Origin: Acidobacteriota bacterium
GTDB lineage: Bacteria > Acidobacteriota > Terriglobia > Acidiferrales > UBA7541
Direction of reading: 5' to 3'
NCBI GenBank assembly: GCA_021812285.1
Contig: JAKAOH010000001.1
Coordinates: 1 to 64,000 of the forward strand
Length of the DNA: 64,000 bases
Part shown: positions 33,023 through 41,658 of the stretch, piece after piece
Layout of the letters: the number at the start of each line of letters is the position of its first letter
Numbering within the stretch: the first letter of the stretch is position 1
The notes under the pieces: model-generated
Told to the model about the DNA's origin: nothing
What the model saw: the letters and a program-made list of their open reading frames with translations, nothing else
The model's database searches: none
Made by a program: the position numbers and the translations under genes

Positions 33023-34390
33023 ATGGCTACGACCGTCGAACTCGAACGACCATTGCCTCACAATCCCAGCGCCGAACGTAGCGTCCTCGGCGCGATCCTG
33101 CTGGACAATCACAGCCTGAACGCGGCGGTGGAAGTGCTGCGGCCGGAGGATTTCTTCCTCGACCAGCACCGGCGGCTCTACCAGCACATGATCGCGCTGG
33201 GCGAGCGGCAGCGGCCGATCGATCTGGTGACGCTGGCCGAAGAGTTGGGACGGTCCGGGGAATTCGAAGCGGCGGGCGGCCCGGCATATCTGGCGCAACT
33301 GGTGGACGGGGTGCCGCGCGTCACGCACGTGGATCACTACGCGCGAATCGTGAAGGAGAAATCGCTGCTGCGTGGGCTGATCCACACGGCCGAGGCGATT
33401 CAGCAGCAGGCGCTAGAAGCGGAAGAGGGAGCCGAGGAGATCCTGGACCGGGCGGAAACGCTGATCTTTCAATTGGCCGAGGACCGGATTCGCGCGGGCC
33501 TAGTGGGCGTGAACGAGATCGTACGTGGAAGTTCCGAACGGCTGGATCGGATGCTGAGCGGGGAGCAGCAATTGACGGGCCTTGCCGCCGGCTACACCCA
33601 ACTGGATCGGTTGACTTCCGGCTTGCAGCCTTCCGAGCTGATCATTCTGGCGGCGCGACCCTCGATGGGGAAAACGGCGCTGGCGCTGAACATCGCGGAA
33701 AACGTGGCGATGGCGCAGCGGCAGCCGGTGGCGATTTTCAGCCTGGAAATGTCGAAGGAATCGCTGCTGATGCGCCTGGTGGCCTCGTACGCTCGGCTGG
33801 ACATGCACCGGTTCCGGACCGGGCACTTGGGGCGCGAGGAAGGCCGGCGAATGATGCAGGCGCTGAACGAACTGCGCGAAGCGCCGGTATGGATCGACGA
33901 TTCCGGGTCGGCCACTGTGCTGGAAATCGGGGCGAAAGCGCGGCGACTGAAGAGGGACAAGGGGCTCTCACTACTGGTGGTGGATTACCTACAGCTGATT
34001 TCCTCGCGCGGGCGGTTCGGGAACCGGACCGAGGAAGTTTCCTCGATTTCGCGGGCGCTGAAAGGGTTGGCGAAGGAATTGCAGATTCCTGTTCTGGTGC
34101 TCAGCCAGCTGACGCGTGCGCCAGAACGCGAAGAGCGCCGACCGCAACTGGCCGACCTTCGCGAATCGGGCGCGATCGAGCAGGACGCCGACGTGGTGGT
34201 CTTCATCCACCGGCCGAATTTCTACCGGACGGAGCTGCCGGAGGAGGAGCGGCGTGTGGCGGAGATTCTGATCGCCAAGCAGCGGAACGGCCCGACGGAC
34301 CGGCTGAAATTCGTTTTTTTCGAGAAATATACGCGGTTCGAAGAGGCGGCGGCGGAATCGGCGGGAGGCCGTGAGGGCGAGGAATTCTAG
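33023..34390 (+). CDS. dnaB: replicative DNA helicase
   Basis: Hexameric fork helicase, 455 residues from the ATG at 33023. The conserved start region ELERPLPHNPSAERSVLGAILLDN follows directly, whereas in-frame sequence further upstream is non-conserved. The N-terminal domain (about 1-160) and linker are followed by the RecA-like domain with Walker A AARPSMGKTALALN, the segment IFSLEMSKESLLMRLVAS, Walker B LLVVDYLQLIS and the Arg-finger region SRALKGLAKELQIPVLVLSQL. No intein is present. The Shine-Dalgarno is weak. DnaA-box-like sites lie 140-220 bases upstream. The rplI-dnaB order is common in bacteria. Confidence 0.97.
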   Translation: MATTVELERPLPHNPSAERSVLGAILLDNHSLNAAVEVLRPEDFFLDQHRRLYQHMIALGERQRPIDLVTLAEELGRSGEFEAAGGPAYLAQLVDGVPRVTHVDHYARIVKEKSLLRGLIHTAEAIQQQALEAEEGAEEILDRAETLIFQLAEDRIRAGLVGVNEIVRGSSERLDRMLSGEQQLTGLAAGYTQLDRLTSGLQPSELIILAARPSMGKTALALNIAENVAMAQRQPVAIFSLEMSKESLLMRLVASYARLDMHRFRTGHLGREEGRRMMQALNELREAPVWIDDSGSATVLEIGAKARRLKRDKGLSLLVVDYLQLISSRGRFGNRTEEVSSISRALKGLAKELQIPVLVLSQLTRAPEREERRPQLADLRESGAIEQDADVVVFIHRPNFYRTELPEEERRVAEILIAKQRNGPTDRLKFVFFEKYTRFEEAAAESAGGREGEEF

Positions 34391-34531
34391 AGGTTCGGTC
34401 TGGGGAGCAAAAAGGCGGGAGTGGGGCTGGCCGAGGGCCGGCTCATGCTATACTTGGCTGGAATCGTCCGACGTCCAAAGCTCGAAGTGGAAATCTTATA
34501 AGGAATTAGGCTTTTTACTGGCCTCATACCA

Positions 34532-35764
34532 TTGGCGGATACGCGCAAAAGTCTCATCCCCCCCGCCCAGAACCGTGCGAAAGGCAAAGGCGGCGAAACG
34601 CGAGATGGGGGTGTGTCCCGAGCCGCGCGGCGGGAGGCGGGAGAACCCGAAGGATTCGCCAGCCTGTGGGACCTGTTGCTGCTGCGCAGCCTTTTCATCC
34701 TGATTTGCGTGCTGATCGGCTGGCATTTCCACCCTTTCGGATTCACGAAAATTACCGGGTCGCTGTTTGGGCTGGTTTTCGCAGTTCTGGTGATCCTGGG
34801 AGAAAAGCGGCTGCGAAAGATCAGCCTGCGGCGGCTGATCGGGGCCGCGGTCGGGTCGATCCTGGGCATACTGGCGGCGCTGCTGATCCACTTGGTGGTC
34901 GACAAGACGGCGCTGCCGGCGGAATCAAAATCATTCCTGGGAATCGCGCTGGTGGCGGTGATGGCCTACGTGGGGATGCTGGTGGGTGCGAACAAGGGAG
35001 ACATGCTGAACCTGCAGGCGTTCGGGGGCGTGTTCGGGACCGAACGGTCAGGGCGGCACTTTTCGAAGATTCTGGACACAAGCGTGATCATCGACGGGCG
35101 CGTGGCGGACGTGTGCGAGGCGTCGTTTATGGACGGGACGGTGATCGTGCCGCGGTTCGTGCTGCACGAACTCCAAACCGTGGCGGATTCGGCCGACCCG
35201 CTGAAGCGGCAGCGCGGGCGCCGTGGGCTGGAAGTGTTGGAGCGGATCCGGCAGTTGCCTTCGCTCGACGTGGAGATTGCCGAAGAGGATTTTCCCGAAG
35301 TGCCGGAAGTGGATCTGAAGCTGATCGAGCTGGCGCGGCGATACGACGCGAAGATTGTGACGAACGATTTCAATCTGAATAAAGTGGCGACGCTGCAGGG
35401 CATCGACGTGCTGAACGTGAATCAACTGGCGAACGCGCTGAAACCGGTGGTGCTGCCGGGCGAGGCGATGCGCGTCTTCATCCTGCGCGAAGGCAAGGAA
35501 GCCAACCAGGGTGTGGCGTACCTGGATGATGGCACGATGGTGGTTGTGGATGGGGCGCGGCGGATGATCAACAAGACGATCGATATCGCCGTAACGTCCG
35601 TTCACCAGACGAGCGCTGGGAAAATGATTTTTGGGCGCTACGACGAGCGCGCCGAAGCCGCCGCCCGGGCCAATGCCCACGAACCGCCGCAGCGGTCGGA
35701 AAACCACGCGAACGAGCGCGAACTGCCACCGCGCCCGATTCACCCCGAATCCACACACCGCTAA
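34532..35764 (+). CDS. YacL-like membrane protein with PIN and TRAM domains
   Basis: About 410 residues. A TTG at 34532 is the first start, but the 40-residue N-terminal extension is not certain. Four hydrophobic helices (about 48-66, 74-90, 103-123, 134-152) are followed by a cytoplasmic PIN-type domain from about 178 (ILDTSVIIDGRVADV, with Asp182 and Asp188 as likely metal ligands) and a C-terminal TRAM domain (FILREGKEANQGVAYLDDGT ... GKMIFGRYDE). PIN domains are Mg-dependent RNases and TRAM domains bind RNA, so a membrane-tethered RNase is inferred. The polar, His/Asn-rich tail is variable. In Bacillus, yacL sits next to isoprenoid genes; here it follows dnaB. Confidence 0.92.
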   Translation: MADTRKSLIPPAQNRAKGKGGETRDGGVSRAARREAGEPEGFASLWDLLLLRSLFILICVLIGWHFHPFGFTKITGSLFGLVFAVLVILGEKRLRKISLRRLIGAAVGSILGILAALLIHLVVDKTALPAESKSFLGIALVAVMAYVGMLVGANKGDMLNLQAFGGVFGTERSGRHFSKILDTSVIIDGRVADVCEASFMDGTVIVPRFVLHELQTVADSADPLKRQRGRRGLEVLERIRQLPSLDVEIAEEDFPEVPEVDLKLIELARRYDAKIVTNDFNLNKVATLQGIDVLNVNQLANALKPVVLPGEAMRVFILREGKEANQGVAYLDDGTMVVVDGARRMINKTIDIAVTSVHQTSAGKMIFGRYDERAEAAARANAHEPPQRSENHANERELPPRPIHPESTHR

Positions 35765-35859
35765 GAGCGCGCCACCAGTACGCGGGACGCACCGGCAAGC
35801 CGCACGGCGCGGCCACGCGATGCCGCCTGGAAATTTTAGGAAGACCTTCAGCGCGACCG

Positions 35860-36042
35860 CTAGGAGTGTCCTTTGCGCACTTCCTGGACGCGGGCGGAGC
35901 GGACGACAGGAGATTTTTTCTGGCGTGCGGCAAACCGCCGCGCACGCGCCCGATCCACATAAACCCTGGTGAACTTTTCGCCGTCCATGTAGTAGATGGT
36001 GGCTCTCCAGTGCCGGTGCCTGTGCCGCGGACTATCGGACAT
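35860..36042 (-). CDS. small basic protein of unknown function
   Basis: 60 residues from the ATG at 36042; an ATG six codons earlier (36060) is equally possible. The N terminus is His/Arg-rich (DSPRHRHRHWRATIYYMDG). The rest has a beta-hairpin-like GEKFTRVYVDRARARRFAARQ pattern and a basic end (RKGHS). No signal peptide or Cys. It is convergent with the YacL-like gene. The regular hydrophobic spacing makes it likely to be real, but I do not recognise a family. DNA or RNA binding is a guess from charge only. Confidence 0.5.
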   Translation of the reverse strand: MSDSPRHRHRHWRATIYYMDGEKFTRVYVDRARARRFAARQKKSPVVRSARVQEVRKGHS

Positions 36043-36087
36043 GAGGGCTTCTTTTAGCATCGGCGTTCTCTCGGCGAAAAAAGCTCT

Positions 36088-36618
36088 TCAGCCGTGCCGC
36101 CCGCCGTTGGGAGCGGCGACGGCCGGCTGGAATTTCTCCTTTGACCCGCGTCTGCCGGTTTCGAGCGAGACCGTGAAAACGGCTCCTGAATTCATGCCCG
36201 AAAGCGTTTGCAGAGCTTCGCGAAAGGCATGGAGAACGCGGAATGCGTAGGTCGCGACATCCTCGGAGAGAGGATCCTGGCACGAAGGCGGACGAGTCCA
36301 TGACGTGCCGCAGTTCGGACAGGATTCGGGAGAACCGGTCCAGCGGATGCGAGGAAAACGGATTACCGTCCGGCAATGATCGCAGCGAAGAGCCACGCTC
36401 CGGATCTGCTTGAGAGAGAAGCTGAGGCGAGCGCCTTTCCCCGGCTGAGGGATCTCGGCGAGCTTTTGGTCACTTTCCGATTCACGGCGATCCGCGGCAC
36501 GGGAAGTGGTTTTGGCGCGGCTGGGCGAAACGAGCGGCCCAGGGAGCGGCGAGAGGGTCGCACGGCTGGAATCCGATCTTTTTGCAACGGGAAGGCCGGT
36601 TTCGGAGCGCGTCTGCAT
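36088..36618 (-). CDS. zinc-ribbon-like protein of unknown function
   Basis: 176 residues from the ATG at 36618. That start is chosen because AAGGAGG ends seven bases upstream. Residues about 1-65 are a Ser/Arg-rich low-complexity stretch. Residues about 75-115 contain CDHC and CPNC separated by about 20 residues, a probable zinc ribbon. A helical segment (VATYAFRVLHAFREALQTL) and a short C terminus (SLETGRRGSKEKFQP) follow. I recognise no named domain. It lies 209 bases before the deacetylase gene on the same strand and may or may not belong to the exopolysaccharide locus. Confidence 0.6.
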   Translation of the reverse strand: MQTRSETGLPVAKRSDSSRATLSPLPGPLVSPSRAKTTSRAADRRESESDQKLAEIPQPGKGARLSFSLKQIRSVALRCDHCRTVIRFPRIRWTGSPESCPNCGTSWTRPPSCQDPLSEDVATYAFRVLHAFREALQTLSGMNSGAVFTVSLETGRRGSKEKFQPAVAAPNGGRHG

Positions 36619-36619
36619 A

Positions 36620-36632
36620 AAGGAGCCTCCTT
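36620..36632 (-). promoter_or_regulatory. palindromic Shine-Dalgarno before the zinc-ribbon gene
   Basis: AAGGAGGCTCCTT on the minus strand is a perfect 6-bp inverted repeat around one base and contains the ribosome-binding site itself. If it folds, the site would be masked, so translation could be regulated. Confidence 0.35.
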
Positions 36633-36827
36633 GCAATTGCCAGTCCTAGAACGATCGGAAAACCGCCATAAAACCGACCAACGTAACTCATAGAACCCAA
36701 GAGGATTAATTCACGATCGCGATTCCCTCCCTGGGGGGCTCGAAGACGGGGTGGTGCAACCTCTTTCACTTTTTTAGGGCGAAACACCGAAAGCCTCGAC
36801 CACCCCTAGAAAGCAAAAAGAGCGCGA

Positions 36828-37796
36828 TCAGCGAAAAGGACTCGCAACAGCCAAAGGAGGCGAGGAGCCTGATAAAATCGGATTATTTTTCTCTGCCATG
36901 GCTTGATCTAGGCATTCCCGCAGAGGCGCGAAATGACTCGTGGCGAGAACTTTTGCGATCCTGCCCTCCATCCGAGAAATATGGAAATAATGACGGAACA
37001 TGGACCGTGCCCTGCCCCGGAGACGCGGCTGATGCGGATCGACTTCCCAAGGATGAAAATAGAGGACGAGGCCGCGGCCTTCGCGGCGCGCCTTCCGAAA
37101 CGCCCATCGTGTGTACCACTCGGGAAGAATTCGGAGATAACCGCCGCCGGCGGCAGGAAGATTCCAAGGGCCCAGCCGAACGGTGGTCGGAGGAAACTCG
37201 AAGAGGTGGCACCCCTCGCCGCAGGCCCACTCGAAAGGAGCTTGCGGCGCGTGCGGCATTCCGTAGACATCGTGATGGATGGGGAAGACGCTGGAATCGT
37301 AAAGAAAACCCTCTTGCGAGAGAATCTCCAGCGCCCAAAGCGACTGTTCGACGACCGAGAAACTGGGCGCTCGATAGCCTACGACGGCTTGGCCGCCGGC
37401 GTCCTCGATGGCTGCGCGGGCGCGACGTGTATCGGCGCGAAACTCGTCGGGCGAGAGATGCCAGATGCAGCGGTGCCAGTAGCTATGGCAGGCGACCTCG
37501 TGCCCGGCGGCGACAATCTCGCGCACGATTTGCGGGAAGCGTTCGGCAACCCATCCGAGCACGAAAAATGTGGCCTTGGTTCCGTGCCGGCCGAGCAGGT
37601 CGAGAACGCGGCGGGTGTTGTCCACAACGCGCGAGGGATGGGAAGGCCAGCTTTCCGAAGAAATACGGTCGTGAAAGGCTTCCACGTGGAAGTAGTCCTC
37701 GACGTCCACACTGAGAGCGTCAGGAAGGGGCCGAGGAAACCGGCTAGGGACGAGGCGGGCACGCGTAATGGGAGAAGAAAAGGCCGAACCGGACAT
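36828..37796 (-). CDS. XrtA/PEP-CTERM-associated polysaccharide deacetylase (DUF3473-type)
   Basis: 322 residues from the ATG at 37796 (weak Shine-Dalgarno; a TTG at 37832 is the alternative). NodB-type deacetylase of carbohydrate esterase family 4, with the family-specific opening LSVDVEDYFHVEAF. The metal-site motif is HEVACHSYWHRC and VGYRAPSFSV follows; further on there is AAGGGYLRILPEWYTRWAF. The last 100 residues match the DUF3473-like part found next to exosortases (YFHPWEVDPHQPRL). It probably removes acetyl groups from the locus polysaccharide or a precursor. It stands alone on the minus strand, about 240 bases after the PEP-CTERM gene. Confidence 0.92.
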   Translation of the reverse strand: MSGSAFSSPITRARLVPSRFPRPLPDALSVDVEDYFHVEAFHDRISSESWPSHPSRVVDNTRRVLDLLGRHGTKATFFVLGWVAERFPQIVREIVAAGHEVACHSYWHRCIWHLSPDEFRADTRRARAAIEDAGGQAVVGYRAPSFSVVEQSLWALEILSQEGFLYDSSVFPIHHDVYGMPHAPQAPFEWACGEGCHLFEFPPTTVRLGPWNLPAAGGGYLRILPEWYTRWAFRKARREGRGLVLYFHPWEVDPHQPRLRGRARSMFRHYFHISRMEGRIAKVLATSHFAPLRECLDQAMAEKNNPILSGSSPPLAVASPFR

Positions 37797-38072
37797 GGGA
37801 GCTGATCTCGATTCCTCGCTCTCCCTCAACAAAGCGTTGCGGGCCGTGCGACTGAGCGAACGCCGATTCGCTTGCCCGTGGCGCCCCTGGCGCTGAACTA
37901 CTGCTTGTTACCTGCTGCGACAGATCGCCGCCTGGCTAAGAAAGCGATCATCGGCAACCCGGTGCCGAACAGCAGCAAGAGCCAAAACGATACTAGCGAC
38001 ACTCAAAGCTACCCTTTTCATCCGGCCCCCATCCGGCACCTGACCGCGCTCCGAGCTTGCCAGCTTCTCTTG

Positions 38073-38831
38073 CTAGGAGATCGTCTTGCGCATGCGGCGA
38101 CGGAACATCAACGCGATACCCAGCAGACCACTGCCAAACAGGCCAAGCGTTGCGGGCTCGGGAACCGTTTCCAGACCATCGGTCAAAGGCGTGAACCAAT
38201 CCACGTGGCCATTAGCGTCCGTTCCATAGGCGAGGAAGACCGTCCCGTAGGGGAAACCTGTGGAACCGCCGCTAAAGCTGAAACTGACGGTCAGGTAGTT
38301 GGTGCCGCTCGATCCGGCGCTGACTCCGGGCAGATTGACCGTGTAGACGGCATAACCCATCGTGCCGGGCACGGTTTGAACCGCGTTAATGTTATTGAAT
38401 TTGTAGTTGTCCACGCTGGATGAGCTAGCGGTGAGCCCCAGGTAGCCGGAAATCAGAGGTCCGGAACTCTGAGTGAACGGGGTTGTGTTCGCGAGATTCG
38501 CAGTCAACGACGTCCCGCCAGGACCCCCGTTGCTCTGGGTGAAATTCACCGAGAAGCTGAGTGGAGAGCTAATGGGATTGGTGCTGGAGAGCGGCACCAA
38601 AATCACCAGCGTGGTGCCGCTAGTCGAGCCGTTGTTGTTGATGGCGATGTTGAACGTGGGATTCGTGCTTCCAATCGTTCCAATATCGAGCGAGAATGTG
38701 GCCGGCGTGCACGCTGTGGGGCTTGGCATCCAGCCCGGTCCACAAATGCCCATCACCTGGGCATGCGCACTTGGGGAACCCACGAAAGCAGCAAAGGCGC
38801 AAAGCAAACCGATCCTTAGAATCTTAGACAC
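38073..38831 (-). CDS. PEP-CTERM sorting-domain protein
   Basis: 252 residues from a GTG at 38831, with GGGAGG six bases upstream. A signal peptide (MSKILRIGLLCAFAAFVG, cleaved near 24) precedes a low-complexity, Ser/Thr/Asn/Gly-rich body typical of surface proteins that are heavily glycosylated. The C terminus has the sorting signal: VPEP at 223-226, a hydrophobic helix (ATLGLFGSGLLGIALMF) and the basic end RRRMRK. The exosortase should cut within or next to VPEP and release the body. It is the only PEP-CTERM protein in this window, so other substrates must lie elsewhere. A sigma-54-like promoter precedes it (38872-38887). Confidence 0.93.
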   Translation of the reverse strand: MSKILRIGLLCAFAAFVGSPSAHAQVMGICGPGWMPSPTACTPATFSLDIGTIGSTNPTFNIAINNNGSTSGTTLVILVPLSSTNPISSPLSFSVNFTQSNGGPGGTSLTANLANTTPFTQSSGPLISGYLGLTASSSSVDNYKFNNINAVQTVPGTMGYAVYTVNLPGVSAGSSGTNYLTVSFSFSGGSTGFPYGTVFLAYGTDANGHVDWFTPLTDGLETVPEPATLGLFGSGLLGIALMFRRRMRKTIS

Positions 38832-38871
38832 GGCGCCCTCCCGGGCAAATCGTAACGTCCATCAGAACGCA

Positions 38872-38887
38872 GGCACGCCGCGGGCCA
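38872..38887 (-). promoter_or_regulatory. sigma-54-like promoter before the PEP-CTERM gene
   Basis: On the minus strand this reads TGGCCCGCGGCGTGCC. The GG at -24 and GC at -12 have the correct spacing, and it agrees with TGGCACG-N4-TTGCA at TGGC, CG and TGC. The predicted transcript would begin about 30 bases before the GTG at 38831. Confidence 0.5.
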
Positions 38888-39021
38888 AACCGGCGGGGAA
38901 CCAGGCTGACCGAATGGATTGAAACGGAATGTGTTAGCAGAGGCCTTGGGGGCCCAAGGTTCTGGCCAGTGCAGGCGATTGCAGAGTTTGCGCCGCCAAG
39001 TTGCAGAGTGGTAACACGTTG

Positions 39022-41343
39022 TTATTTTGTTTTGGCCCGTTTTTCCAGCTCCGTGAGCGTTTCTTCGGCTTGTCGAGTGTTTGCCTGATCGAGTCCCAGG
39101 CGACGGGCTTCGAGGAGGGTTGCGCGCGCTTCGCGCTTTTGACCGGCGGCCGAATAGGCCAATCCGAGATGAAAGCGAAAGACGGCATCGCGCGGCATTC
39201 TGGCGACTGCTTGCTGAAGCGGAGGGATGGCGAGGGAGGCCATGCCCTTCTTCATGTAAACCCAACCGAGCGTATCGGCGATGGACGGATCGGAAGGTTC
39301 CGAAGCGCGGGCCTGCTGCGCGAAGCCGAGCGCCACGTTCGAATCCTCGCCTTGCTCGATCATGGCGCGCGCAAGCCCGGCTTGGGCCGAAGCAATACCG
39401 GGAGAACGCTGGAGAGCGCGCTGGTAATAATCCTGTGCGTCGGCCCAGCGATTGAGCTGAAGGGAGAGATTGCCAGCGAGCAATTCAGACTGGGAGTCCT
39501 TGGCGTCGAGGTTTCCCGCGCGAGCGTAATTTTCAATCGCAAGCTGTCCGTCGCCGCGCAACTGGGCGATGCGGCCGAGGTAGAAATAGGCCGAGGCGCT
39601 TTTCGGATTCAATTGAAGAGCGTGCTGGCAGTCGGTGGTTGCCGTGGCGAGATTGTTCTGAAGAACGTGCAACTGGGCAAGCAGAACAAAAAGCTCGGCG
39701 TTGGCGCCGGGGCCAGCAGCATAGGCATTGACTGTTTGAATGGCTTTTCCCGTCTGCTCTTGTGCCACATAGAGCTGGGCGAGGCCTGCAAGCATGGGGG
39801 TAGGATCCTTCACGCGCGACAACACCGCTTCATATTCCTTTTCGGCCTTGGCGTAATCCCTGCGCATGCCGTCGACGACAGCCTGACGCACCTGGATGGC
39901 GAGGGATCCGGGCGAGAGTTGGCTGGCGACGAACAGCGCTTTTTGCGCGCGAGAAGTATCGCCGCTCAGGATGGCGGCGTCTGCCGCAAGCAGGTACCCT
40001 GCGACCATAGAGGGATCGAGCAGCAGGACTTGGCGAGCATAATGAGCAGCGCCGACGGCATCCTTGGCGCGCAAACTGAGCTGGCCCAACTGGAGGAATG
40101 CGAAGGAGAAGGAGGGGTCCATCTTGAGGCACTGGTAAAACTCCGATTGCGCCGAATCGTCTTTACCAAGCGCCATCAGCGAGACGCCCAGATAGTAGTG
40201 GCCGAAGACGGAGGCGGAACCGCCTTCGAGGGCCTTGCGGAGTTGCTCGACGGCGTCAGCGTCGCGTCCCTGGAGGTGAGTGATCGCTCCGGCGAACATC
40301 AACGCTTGGCGGTCCTTGGGATTCTGGCTGAGGATTTGTTGATTCCAGCGAATCGCATCGGGAACGTCATTCATGGTGATATAGACGTTCACGAATTTTT
40401 TCTTGAGCAGGAGCGAGGGAGAGAGGGAATAGGCGATGCGATATTCGGCGAGGGCGCTCGGGAGTTGATTGTGGGCGACCCAGAAATCGCCGACGCCGGA
40501 GTGCAGATCGGCGGTGGATTTCTGCTTTGCCTCGAAGTTGGCGATGGTGGCCTGGGCGTCGGCAACGCGCCCCCAGCGGCAGTAGAGATCGGCCATCGCC
40601 AGGTAGAGCGCGGGCGCGCCGGAGGTGGCCTTGAGTCCCTGCCGCAACGTCTGTTCGGCCGGTTGGAACTGACCGAGTTTTTGATGCAGGTTGGCGAGGT
40701 CGCGATAGCCATCGACGGAGGTGGGATCGAGGGCGAGCGCATGTTCGAAAGAGGTGGCGGCAGAGGCCGTATCACCATTCCCGAGTTGCGCAATGCCGAT
40801 GGCCAGCTGAAGGGGAGCTTCGCGGGGACGGAGCGCCGTCGCTTTTTCCAACTCGATGAGAGCCTGCGGATAGTTTTTCTGGGCGAGGTAGCTCTGCGCG
40901 ACGAGTAATTGCGCGGAGAAATTTTTCGGCTCGCGCGACAGAACCTCGGAAGCGTATTGGCGAGCGCGGTCGGGATGATTACCGATCAGGTAGAGATTGC
41001 CGAGTTCGAGTTCGGCGGGAGCCTGCTGGGGATTGATGTCAAGCGAATGAGTGAACGCCTGCAAGGAAGCCTGTAAATCCCCGCGCTGTTTTTGTGTGAG
41101 GCCGAGGTAGTAATAACCCTCCGTGAAGCGGGGATCGGCCTTGACAGCGTTTTTGAACTCGATCGCCGCATCGTCGTATTTTTTCTCCTGGTAATACTTC
41201 TTGCCGTTTTCGAAATAGGAGTTGCGCCGCTGAATCGGGTCCTGGTTGCACCCGGCCAGAACGCCGGCGAACAGCACCAGCAGAATAGGCCCGAACAGCA
41301 AACAAGAATCCTTGTGTTGCGCTCGCATCCATGATTGCGCCAT
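39022..41343 (-). CDS. prsT: PEP-CTERM-system TPR-repeat lipoprotein (PrsT-like)
   Basis: 773 residues from the ATG at 41343 (GAGGGG upstream); an ATG at 41361 has a Shine-Dalgarno too close to use. The lipobox LFAGVLAGC places the lipidated Cys near residue 32. From about 45 to 760 it is a continuous array of about 20 TPR units (AAIEFKNAVKADPRFTEGYY; AATSFEHALALDPTSVDGYR; AAHYARQVLLLDPSMVAGYL). TPR lipoproteins of this kind occur next to exosortases as PrsT. They may scaffold the export machinery at the outer membrane or inner face. It lies between epsI (downstream of xrtA) and the PEP-CTERM gene, on the same strand. No proper sigma-54 promoter was found directly upstream. Confidence 0.88.
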   Translation of the reverse strand: MAQSWMRAQHKDSCLLFGPILLVLFAGVLAGCNQDPIQRRNSYFENGKKYYQEKKYDDAAIEFKNAVKADPRFTEGYYYLGLTQKQRGDLQASLQAFTHSLDINPQQAPAELELGNLYLIGNHPDRARQYASEVLSREPKNFSAQLLVAQSYLAQKNYPQALIELEKATALRPREAPLQLAIGIAQLGNGDTASAATSFEHALALDPTSVDGYRDLANLHQKLGQFQPAEQTLRQGLKATSGAPALYLAMADLYCRWGRVADAQATIANFEAKQKSTADLHSGVGDFWVAHNQLPSALAEYRIAYSLSPSLLLKKKFVNVYITMNDVPDAIRWNQQILSQNPKDRQALMFAGAITHLQGRDADAVEQLRKALEGGSASVFGHYYLGVSLMALGKDDSAQSEFYQCLKMDPSFSFAFLQLGQLSLRAKDAVGAAHYARQVLLLDPSMVAGYLLAADAAILSGDTSRAQKALFVASQLSPGSLAIQVRQAVVDGMRRDYAKAEKEYEAVLSRVKDPTPMLAGLAQLYVAQEQTGKAIQTVNAYAAGPGANAELFVLLAQLHVLQNNLATATTDCQHALQLNPKSASAYFYLGRIAQLRGDGQLAIENYARAGNLDAKDSQSELLAGNLSLQLNRWADAQDYYQRALQRSPGIASAQAGLARAMIEQGEDSNVALGFAQQARASEPSDPSIADTLGWVYMKKGMASLAIPPLQQAVARMPRDAVFRFHLGLAYSAAGQKREARATLLEARRLGLDQANTRQAEETLTELEKRAKTK

Positions 41344-41658
41344 AGAACCCCTCGTTTCCATACCTCCAGCGGCTGGCCAGCCCCGGTATGCCTAACGCGG
41401 CCAAGCGAATATTTCCTCGCCGGCCGTTTAGCCAAACGGAGAGCAATTGGCGTTCCACGATCGGCGGAGGATCCCTACTTGTAGAAGAACGCTTTGGCTG
41501 AGGGGCAGGTGCGCGGCGCACCGCAGGTTCCTGCAACGGGCTGGGTAGAAAACGGAAATACTTTTCCACTTTGTGGCTTGCGTTCACCCTGGGCGAGGAT
41601 GATCGCGAAAACGAGCGAGGGATGCAATATTCGCCGAAATACATTTCGTGAGCGCCGA
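41344..41658. other. 315-base spacer between prsT and epsI
   Basis: No convincing gene. It should hold the promoter of prsT. I searched for TGGC-N9-GC on the minus strand and found only candidates with wrong spacing, and no clear hairpin. Confidence 0.4.

Noticed and set aside
38932..39021. TGGCCAGAACCTTGGG upstream of the PEP-CTERM gene
   Set aside because: It lacks the GC of the -12 element; the site at 38872-38887 is the better candidate.
41380..41450. TGGC-type sequences upstream of prsT on the minus strand
   Set aside because: The GG-to-GC spacing is off by one base in each candidate, which is not compatible with sigma-54.
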